Positions 34,621-39,908 of a stretch of 39,908 nucleotides of DNA are shown here, one piece after another (position 1 is the stretch's first letter; each line of letters opens with the position of its first letter). The DNA comes from Chitinophaga pinensis (GTDB lineage: Bacteria; Bacteroidota; Bacteroidia; Flavobacteriales; Flavobacteriaceae), in NCBI GenBank assembly GCA_945873505.1, contig CAMCDQ010000018.1, positions 1 to 39,908 of the forward strand, written 5' to 3'. The position numbers were made by a program, and so were the translations under genes. The notes under the pieces are model-generated. The model was not told where the DNA came from. It worked only from the letters and a program-made list of their open reading frames with translations, and searched no databases.

Positions 34621-35145
34621 ATGGAAACTACAAAATTGATCGAATTAGTAAGTTATACTTTACCAGCAGTAATTACTGGAGTTGTTGCGTATTATTTTTT
34701 TGATTTATATACAAAAAACGAAGAAAGAAGACTTCGGTTTTTACTCAATAATGAAACTCAAAAAGATGCGTTACCTATTCGTTTACAAGCTTTTGAACGC
34801 ATGACTTTATATTTGGAACGAATCAATCCTGCAAAATTATTAATTCGGATTACTCCAATTTCTGAAGATAAAAACGATTATGAAAACTATGTAATTGCAC
34901 AAATCGAACAGGAATTTGAACACAATTTAACGCAACAAATATATATGTCAGATGAATGTTGGACTATAATTGTTACTGCCAAAAACGCAACAATTCAAAT
35001 GATTCGAAAAGCCAATTTGAGCGAACGTGTGGATAACGCCAACAAACTACGGGAAGTAATTTTAAATGATTTAATGGATAAACAAACCCCAAGTTACACG
35101 GCTTTAGCATACATCAAAAATGAAGTAAGTTTGATATTGAATTAA
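34621..35145 (+). CDS. Membrane-anchored protein of unknown function
   Basis: This 174-residue protein has one N-terminal transmembrane helix (residues ~8-28, LVSYTLPAVITGVVAYYFF). A basic, charged segment (LYTKNEERRLRFLL) indicates that the C-terminal ~145 residues are cytosolic. The soluble part is mostly alpha-helical, with QAFERMTLYLERINP and EFEHNLTQQIYMSDECW. I associate this pattern with a conserved Flavobacteriia hypothetical protein but cannot name a family or function. No operon partner is evident; the upstream gene is divergent and the next confident gene (kdsB) is convergent, 310 bp away. Confidence 0.75.
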   Translation: METTKLIELVSYTLPAVITGVVAYYFFDLYTKNEERRLRFLLNNETQKDALPIRLQAFERMTLYLERINPAKLLIRITPISEDKNDYENYVIAQIEQEFEHNLTQQIYMSDECWTIIVTAKNATIQMIRKANLSERVDNANKLREVILNDLMDKQTPSYTALAYIKNEVSLILN

Positions 35146-35455
35146 AAAGTATAAAATAAAGTTCACCAAAAACCTGTAATAAAAGTTGCGAAGTTTTATA
35201 TTTTTAGGCGTGCATCAAGACAACAATGGAATTGAAAATAATATTTTTCTCTTACTTTCATAGTCACAATTCCTTTTTCCTGGTGTTTTCATATAATATT
35301 AAGCCAAATAGAGCTTATTTACCAATTACAACTTTTGGTAAATTTTTAGTCCCTACGCAAGCGGTATTATTCTTGTTTTTCTTAGTATTATTCTTGAATT
35401 TTTTTCTCTACAAAAATTAAAGGAAAAGGATATTTTGTCTACGAAAGAAAGAAAA
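35146..35455. other. 310-bp gap with no confident gene
   Basis: The gap lies between two convergent genes. It contains one weak reading frame (35226-35420) and no recognisable terminator hairpin, tRNA or promoter consensus. The base composition is AT-rich like other intergenic DNA in the window. Confidence 0.6.
35226..35420 (+). CDS. Possible small hydrophobic protein (doubtful)
   Basis: The frame encodes 64 residues with two hydrophobic stretches (FFLVFSYNI and VLFLFFLVLFLNFFLY). It begins at an ATG and ends close to the kdsB 3' end. The high Phe/Leu content is what random AT-rich DNA gives, no -7 word precedes it, and I recognise no family. It may be non-coding. Confidence 0.2.
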   Translation: MELKIIFFSYFHSHNSFFLVFSYNIKPNRAYLPITTFGKFLVPTQAVLFLFFLVLFLNFFLYKN

Positions 35456-36181
35456 TTAAAATAATTTTCTGGCTTTTTCTAAATCTTCAAGGGTGTCAAT
35501 TCCGATTCCAATATGAGTAGTTTCTACCATTTTAATGTGTTTTCCAAATTCTAAATAGCGCAATTGTTCTAATTTCTCGGAAGCTTCTAAGGATTTCATT
35601 GGCAAACTATAAAAATCCAATAAGGCTTGTTTTCTAAAGGCATAAATTCCGATGTGTTGCATATAACGCACGCCAACATTTACTTCTCTTGGATAAGGAA
35701 TGACAGAACGAGAAAAATATAAGGCAAAATTATTCTGATCGACAACAACTTTTACATTGTTCGGATTATTAATCTCTTCGATATCGGTGATTTCTCGCAT
35801 TAGCGAAGCCAAATCAACTTCATTTTTGGTGTCATTTCTAAAAATATGCAACAGTTTTTCTAACGGTTCTTTATTAATAAAAGGTTCATCACCTTGAACA
35901 TTTACTACAATATCAACATCCAAATGTTCAACCGCTTCGGCAATTCTATCGCTACCAGATTCATGCTCTTTTAAGCTCATAATGGCTTTTCCACCTTGAG
36001 AAACAATTTCATTGAATATCAAATCAGAATCGGTTACAACAAATACATCGTCAAATAAATTGGTATTTACCGCCGCTTGATAGGTTCTGGAAATGACAGT
36101 TTTACCCCCTAAATCTTGCATTAATTTAGCGTGAAATCGTGTCGATGCGAATCGTGCGGGAATAACTGCTATTATTTTCAT
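35456..36181 (-). CDS. kdsB: 3-deoxy-manno-octulosonate cytidylyltransferase
   Basis: This 241-residue cytosolic enzyme activates Kdo as CMP-Kdo for lipopolysaccharide inner-core synthesis. The opening [22 protein letters not shown] is shown here by its key parts: PAR, STR and the catalytic-loop Lys in AKLM. Other motifs are [20 protein letters not shown] (metal-binding Asp), [10 protein letters not shown] and HIGIYAFRK, with [13 protein letters not shown] at the end. Most KdsB proteins have Pro where this one has His (STRFHAK instead of STRFPAK or STRLPGK), a small oddity in the nucleotide loop. The 46-bp gap to the RecD-like gene upstream contains a -7 word. Confidence 0.95.
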   Translation of the reverse strand: MKIIAVIPARFASTRFHAKLMQDLGGKTVISRTYQAAVNTNLFDDVFVVTDSDLIFNEIVSQGGKAIMSLKEHESGSDRIAEAVEHLDVDIVVNVQGDEPFINKEPLEKLLHIFRNDTKNEVDLASLMREITDIEEINNPNNVKVVVDQNNFALYFSRSVIPYPREVNVGVRYMQHIGIYAFRKQALLDFYSLPMKSLEASEKLEQLRYLEFGKHIKMVETTHIGIGIDTLEDLEKARKLF

Positions 36182-36198
36182 AAATTACTTTTGAGATA

Positions 36199-36206
36199 CA
36201 AACTTA
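36199..36206 (-). promoter_or_regulatory. Putative -7 element (TAAGTTTG) for kdsB
   Basis: It is a perfect TAnnTTTG match on the minus strand, 17 bp before the kdsB start and inside the short gap after the RecD-like gene. It suggests that kdsB can be transcribed on its own. Confidence 0.4.
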
Positions 36207-36227
36207 CAAATGATTTTATAAATAAAA

Positions 36228-37649
36228 CTATTCTTCAAAACTTTCGTCTTTGAAACCTATTAAATACAACTTATCTTTAGCTCTTGTGATTGCGGTGTAC
36301 AACCATCGAATATAATCTCTATCGATGCCATTTGGCAAATAGGGCTGCTCTATAAACACAGTATTCCACTGACCTCCTTGCGATTTATGGCAGGTTATTG
36401 CATAAGAAAACTTGACTTGCAACGCATTGAAATATTCATTTTCTTTTACTTTTTGAAACATTTTATACTTGGTTTCTCCTTCATAATCTTTCATCACTTC
36501 TTGGTACAATCTATTCGATTCTTCGTAGGTTAACGATGGTGATTCACTGGCAATTGTGTCCATCAATAAAACCGTTTCTAATGGAATTTGATTGGGATAA
36601 TCGACCATTCTTATTTTGACTTTCGCAAATTTAAAACCGTATAATTCTTGAATATTAAAAATTTCTAATACTTCAATAATATCACCATTGGCAATAAAAC
36701 CAGCTTCGTCAGAATCTTTAAGCCAGAAGTAATTGTTTTTTACCACCATCAAAAAATCGCCCGTGGACAATTCACTTTCTTTATCTAATATTTTGGTACG
36801 GATTTGCTCATTATATTGATTTGCACGTTTATTGGAACGCACGATAAAGGCAGTATCTTCAATACTATAATTGCTATATGCCGAATTAATTGCATCTTGA
36901 ATATCGTATCCGTCGGTGAGGCGAACAATATCTTTAAAACCTCGTAATTGAAATTTGAAACTGTCAAAAAAAGTATCTTTCAACACTTCTCGAAGTTCGG
37001 TCGCATTGAATAAAATACCTGAATTTTCTTCTTGCCGCATCACTTCGTCCAACTCAATGTGCTTGATTTCTTTGTTGTAATGCATTCCCAAAGTATCAAT
37101 ATTTAAAGCGGGCGAAATGTCTAAATTTACGGGTGGCAACTGGGCAGTATCTCCCAATAAAATCATTTTACAATTGGTTCCTGAATAAATATAAGAAATC
37201 AAATCGTCTAATAAAGACCCATTTTCATACATTTTACTTTCGGAATTGGTATCCGAAATCATCGAGGCTTCATCTACAATAAAGAAAGTATTTTTGTGTT
37301 TGTTTTGTTGCAAAGTAAAACTCACGCCACCACCAGCGCCTTTCTTTGGGAAATATATTTTTTTGTGAATGGTAAAGGCAGGTTTTTGAGAATAATTTGC
37401 AATAACTTTTGCTGCACGACCTGTTGGCGCAAGCAGAACATACTTTTTATTGATTTCTACTAAGTTATTTACAATTGTAGAAATCACAGTAGTTTTTCCA
37501 GTTCCGGCATATCCTTTTAAGACAAATATTTCATTATTGTCGTCATTGGTAATAAATTCCGCTATTTGCTGAAAAAAAATATCCTGTTTATTCGTAGGAG
37601 TAAACGGAAATTGTCTTCGCAATAGTGAGTAAAAATGACTAGAATTCAT
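36228..37649 (-). CDS. RecD-like superfamily 1 ATP-dependent DNA helicase
   Basis: This 473-residue helicase resembles the short RecD2/Dda group. Motifs are Walker A GYAGTGKT (46-53), LLAPTGRAAKVI, the FIVDEASMIS box, ILLGDTAQLPPV, the FSYAITCHKSQGGQW motif and WLYTAITRAKDKLYLIGF at the C-terminus. It lacks the long N-terminal region of full RecD2, and no recB or recC is nearby, so it probably acts alone in repair or replication restart. The frame extends to 37709, but I start at ATG 37649 (MNSSHFYSLL). The extra 20 codons overlap a 9-nt repeat, and homologs as I recall them begin here. Confidence 0.92.
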   Translation of the reverse strand: MNSSHFYSLLRRQFPFTPTNKQDIFFQQIAEFITNDDNNEIFVLKGYAGTGKTTVISTIVNNLVEINKKYVLLAPTGRAAKVIANYSQKPAFTIHKKIYFPKKGAGGGVSFTLQQNKHKNTFFIVDEASMISDTNSESKMYENGSLLDDLISYIYSGTNCKMILLGDTAQLPPVNLDISPALNIDTLGMHYNKEIKHIELDEVMRQEENSGILFNATELREVLKDTFFDSFKFQLRGFKDIVRLTDGYDIQDAINSAYSNYSIEDTAFIVRSNKRANQYNEQIRTKILDKESELSTGDFLMVVKNNYFWLKDSDEAGFIANGDIIEVLEIFNIQELYGFKFAKVKIRMVDYPNQIPLETVLLMDTIASESPSLTYEESNRLYQEVMKDYEGETKYKMFQKVKENEYFNALQVKFSYAITCHKSQGGQWNTVFIEQPYLPNGIDRDYIRWLYTAITRAKDKLYLIGFKDESFEE

Positions 37650-37664
37650 TAATGAATATTTCAC

Positions 37665-37682
37665 CGCAAAGTACGCAAAGTT
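37665..37682. repeat. 9-nt repeat CGCAAAGTA / CGCAAAGTT upstream of the RecD-like gene
   Basis: Two adjacent 9-nt units differ at one position. They are unusually G/C-containing for this gap. They lie 16 bp upstream of the chosen start of the minus-strand helicase gene. Confidence 0.5.
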
Positions 37683-37781
37683 TTTGGAGATGACTTTATT
37701 TTGAATCAAATTCTATAAATATATTTGTTGTCAATCTTACTTTATTCAACATAAACATAATTTTATTCCCTCTAAAAATTA

Positions 37782-37808
37782 TTGTCATTTAAAAAAATTG
37801 TAAGTTTG
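37782..37808 (+). promoter_or_regulatory. Promoter (TTG-N16-TAAGTTTG) of the DUF3822-rsmD pair
   Basis: TTG (37782-37784), a 16-nt spacer and TAAGTTTG (37801-37808) nearly match the consensus spacing of 17-23. The start codon is 20 bp downstream. Confidence 0.6.
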
Positions 37809-37827
37809 CGATAATCATCAACTATTT

Positions 37828-38646
37828 ATGTCGGTAAACGCAAACATAACGGATAAAAAATATAAAAAACTAACACTTCAAGTAAATTTGAATGGGTTTT
37901 CATTTTGTGTTTTTGATACTTTAAATCAAGTTGTACTAAGTGTAAAAGTGATCGATTTTGATGCCTTTCCAAAAGCTGCTAAAGTTGAAGGTTATTATTG
38001 GAAAGCATTTACGGATAACTCAGAATTGAAAGATTCCTATGATGAAGTTCTTGTTTTGCATGATAGCAATTTAGACACGTTTGTTCCTACAGCGCTATTT
38101 GACGAGCAATTTTTAGGAAGTTATCTGCAATACAATACAAAGGTTTTTGAAACTGATTTCTTTGCGTTTGATGCGCTTTCAAGTTACGAAATAAACCATG
38201 TTTTCATTCCTTTCGTAAACATCAATAATTATTTACTAGATCAGTTTACTACTTTTAATTATAAACATGCGAATAGTATATTAGTGTCAAAATTATTAGA
38301 TCTTTCTAAAAATGTAGATGAAAAACAAGTATTTGTTCATTTCACAGCCAACAAATTTGAAATTATAATTGTTCAAAATCAAAAATTATTACTGTTCAAT
38401 TCTTTTGATTTTGTTACAAAAGAAGATTTTATATACTATCTTTTGTTTACCACTGAACAATTAAATCTAAATCCAGAGCATTTTAAAGTTTCCCTCCTAG
38501 GAACTATTACTGAAGAATCTGATTTATACCAAATCGCATATAAATATGTAAGAAACATTTCATTATTGGATGTTTCCGATTTACAAAAACACAATGATTT
38601 TTCAACTGCTCAAAATTTAAAGCATTTTATACTGTTCCAATCGTGA
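37828..38646 (+). CDS. DUF3822 family protein
   Basis: This 272-residue soluble protein has no signal peptide or transmembrane segment. It alternates beta-strands and helices (LTLQVNLNGFSFCVFDTLNQVVLSV opens it, cited here by its core NGFSFCVFDT, ~24-33). The pattern matches DUF3822, a Bacteroidota family with an actin/ASKHA-like look and no known function. It overlaps the rsmD start by 4 bp (GTGA, 38643-38646), indicating translational coupling. This suggests a role linked to rRNA methylation or ribosome assembly, which is inference only. Confidence 0.82.
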   Translation: MSVNANITDKKYKKLTLQVNLNGFSFCVFDTLNQVVLSVKVIDFDAFPKAAKVEGYYWKAFTDNSELKDSYDEVLVLHDSNLDTFVPTALFDEQFLGSYLQYNTKVFETDFFAFDALSSYEINHVFIPFVNINNYLLDQFTTFNYKHANSILVSKLLDLSKNVDEKQVFVHFTANKFEIIIVQNQKLLLFNSFDFVTKEDFIYYLLFTTEQLNLNPEHFKVSLLGTITEESDLYQIAYKYVRNISLLDVSDLQKHNDFSTAQNLKHFILFQS

Positions 38647-39233
38647 GAATAATTTCAGGTAAATTCAAAGGAAGACGCATTTTTCCTCCAAAAAACCTAC
38701 CCGTACGCCCAACAACAGACATGAGTAAAGAAGCATTATTCAATGTTTTGAACAATCATTTTAGCTTTGAAGGCTTAAAAATTTTAGACTTATTTGCAGG
38801 AACTGGTAATATCAGTTTCGAATTTGCTTCTCGTGGAAGTGACAACATCACCGCTGTTGATGCTGATTTTGGCTGTGTGAAATTTATTAAGCAAATTGCC
38901 GAAGAATATGATTTTAATATTGCAGCAATGCGTAGCGATGTCTTTAAATTTTTAGAAAAAAATACCAATTCCTACGATATTATTTTTGCAGATCCACCGT
39001 ATGCTTTGGACCAAAAAACATTTGAAAATATTGTTACTTTAGTTTTTCAACAAGATTTACTTCAGGAAGATGGTATGATGGTAATTGAACATTCAAAATA
39101 TACCAAGCTCGATCATATGATTCATTTTTCTTTCAAGAAAAGTTATGGTGGTTCTATTTTTAGTTTCTTTGAAATTATTGGAAATGCTGATGAAGAAGTA
39201 AAAGTTGATTTGGAAGCAACTGAAGAAGATTAG
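38643..39233 (+). CDS. rsmD: 16S rRNA (guanine(966)-N(2))-methyltransferase
   Basis: This 196-residue SAM-dependent methyltransferase modifies G966 of 16S rRNA in the assembled small subunit. Motifs are MRIISGKFKGRRI at the start, RPTTDMSKEALFNVL, motif I LDLFAGTGNISFE, the VDADFG acidic loop and the catalytic FADPPYAL. The start is GTG 38643, which lies within the DUF3822 stop region; no later ATG preserves the conserved RIISG opening. The acidic C-terminal tail (DLEATEED) is an extension of a few residues. It ends 90 bp before a bidirectional terminator. Confidence 0.94.
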   Translation: MRIISGKFKGRRIFPPKNLPVRPTTDMSKEALFNVLNNHFSFEGLKILDLFAGTGNISFEFASRGSDNITAVDADFGCVKFIKQIAEEYDFNIAAMRSDVFKFLEKNTNSYDIIFADPPYALDQKTFENIVTLVFQQDLLQEDGMMVIEHSKYTKLDHMIHFSFKKSYGGSIFSFFEIIGNADEEVKVDLEATEED

Positions 39234-39251
39234 AAAATATGTCAAAGGTCG

Positions 39252-39272
39252 AATGTCTTAAAGTTTAATTAA
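39252..39272 (+). repeat. Degenerate copy of the AATGTTT/AAAGTTT heptad element after rsmD
   Basis: The stretch AATGTCTTAAAGTTTAATT resembles the left arm at 28099-28119 (AATGTTT, AAAGTTT, AAAATTT). The core TTAAAGTTTAA (39258-39268) is shared with 14671-14681 and 28104-28114. Confidence 0.4.
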
Positions 39273-39321
39273 AAAATAATTCATTTCTACTTATAATTCC
39301 TAATTATCTCATCTAAAAATA

Positions 39322-39356
39322 GAAAAACCCGACTCTTGCGAATCGGGTTTTTTTTA
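39322..39356. terminator. Bidirectional terminator between rsmD and lpdA
   Basis: The arms AAAACCCGA (39324-39332, preceded by an A-rich run) and TCGGGTTTT (39343-39351) surround a 10-nt loop. A T run follows on the plus strand and an A-rich run precedes, so it can end both convergent genes. Confidence 0.88.
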
Positions 39357-39373
39357 TTTTTAAATTTTATTTC

Positions 39374-39908
39374 TTAAACATGCAATGCTCTGTTATCAGT
39401 TGCCGCTAATGCCGCTTCTTTTATTGCTTCTGCAAATGTTGGGTGCGCGTGACTCATTCTTGAAATATCTTCTGCTGAAGCCTTGAATTCCATAGCGGTA
39501 ACAGCTTCTGCAATTAAATCCGCACAACGAGCACCAATCATATGAACACCCAATACTTCATCTGTTTTAGCGTCAGCAAGAATTTTCACAAATCCATCCA
39601 AATCACCACCAGCTCTTGCTCTTCCCAATGCTTTAAATGGGAAACTACCCGATTTAAAATCAACTCCAGAAGCTTTCAATTGCTCCTCTGTTTGCCCAAC
39701 TGCAGCCACTTCTGGCCAAGTATAAACAACTCCTGGAATCAAATTATAATTGATATGTGGTTTTTGTCCCGCCAAGATTTCTGCAACCATTGTTCCTTCT
39801 TCTTCGGCTTTGTGTGCTAACATTGCTCCACGAACAACATCACCAATTGCATATATATTAGGAACTGAAGTTTGCAAATGGTCGTTTACTTCCACTTGTC
39901 CTCTATCA
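39374..39908 (-). CDS. lpdA: Dihydrolipoyl dehydrogenase, C-terminal part (5' end outside window)
   Basis: The frame is open to the right edge and shows the last ~178 of a usual ~465 residues of the FAD-dependent E3 component shared by pyruvate and 2-oxoglutarate dehydrogenase complexes. Visible are RGQVEVNDHLQT and IYAIGDVVRGAMLAHKAEEEG (FAD-binding Asp in YAIGD), cited here in parts, then PGVVYTWPEVAAVGQTEEQL. The C-terminal dimer domain carries SHAHPTFAEAIKEAA with the catalytic His and Glu. The FAD and disulfide (CxxxxC) region lies outside the window. It shares a terminator with rsmD. Confidence 0.93.
   Translation of the reverse strand, partial: DRGQVEVNDHLQTSVPNIYAIGDVVRGAMLAHKAEEEGTMVAEILAGQKPHINYNLIPGVVYTWPEVAAVGQTEEQLKASGVDFKSGSFPFKALGRARAGGDLDGFVKILADAKTDEVLGVHMIGARCADLIAEAVTAMEFKASAEDISRMSHAHPTFAEAIKEAALAATDNRALHV

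Noticed and set aside
37650..37709. 20-codon extension of the RecD-like helicase
   Set aside because: It runs through a 9-nt DNA repeat, and the conserved start is MNSSHFYSLL at 37649.
1..39908. tRNA, rRNA, riboswitch or integrase-type island
   Set aside because: No cloverleaf-like tRNA ends, rRNA-like segments, recombinase or known riboswitch core was seen by eye. Structure-based scans were not possible, so a small RNA could be missed.

Overview
The window looks like a chromosomal piece of a Flavobacterium-like member of the Bacteroidota (Flavobacteriia). The DNA is AT-rich and the genes have almost no Shine-Dalgarno sequences. Many gaps carry the TAnnTTTG -7 promoter word typical of this phylum. 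The products include type IX secretion (T9SS) components and cargo, PorQ next to Cmk, a CAL67264-type small membrane protein, and DUF3822 next to RsmD. Nearly all genes are housekeeping genes. I saw no rRNA, tRNA, CRISPR array, prophage, integron or obvious defence island. The only mobile-element trace is the last 38 codons of an IS3-family transposase at the left edge.

Layout. 1-2330: IS3 transposase tail, then a 704-residue T9SS type B cargo protein. 2601-11165: a minus-strand block with a nucleoside transporter, cmk, porQ, lon, a small lipoprotein, an Atg22/UMF1-type MFS protein and an M48 lipoprotein protease. 11360-19181: a plus-strand block with an alpha/beta hydrolase, two tandem msrB genes (one exported, one cytosolic), serine ammonia-lyase, panB, an RluA-type pseudouridine synthase, a DUF5723-like barrel protein and an aldehyde dehydrogenase that abuts corA tail to tail. 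20321-23650: hutI and hutG (histidine degradation), separated by an opposing coiled-coil membrane protein. 23755-28086: DEAD-box helicase, then ettA, a 60-residue membrane protein and holA on the minus strand. 28179-30525: an orphan HsdR-N-type nuclease domain protein, a family 2 glycosyltransferase and an OmpA-type lipoprotein. 30650-34526: the minus-strand genes tsaC/sua5, uvrD-type helicase and a TauE/SafE transporter. 34621-39908: a membrane-anchored unknown, kdsB, a RecD-like helicase, the DUF3822-rsmD pair and the C-terminal part of dihydrolipoyl dehydrogenase running off the right edge.

The least explained signal is between the genes. Several gaps hold short imperfect tandem arrays with a strict 7-nt period (14666-14681, 14757-14784, 28099-28161, 30524-30544, 31276-31303, 33685-33712). 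Others have an 8-nt (34559-34589) or 9-nt (14725-14751, 37665-37682) period. A separate 27-nt GC-rich element occurs twice: between panB and the RluA-type gene, and inverted inside uvrD, where it is translated in frame as a Pro/Gly linker. I see no convincing new multi-gene system. The best candidates for follow-up are these repeats and the orphan nuclease with an intact catalytic motif set beside holA.
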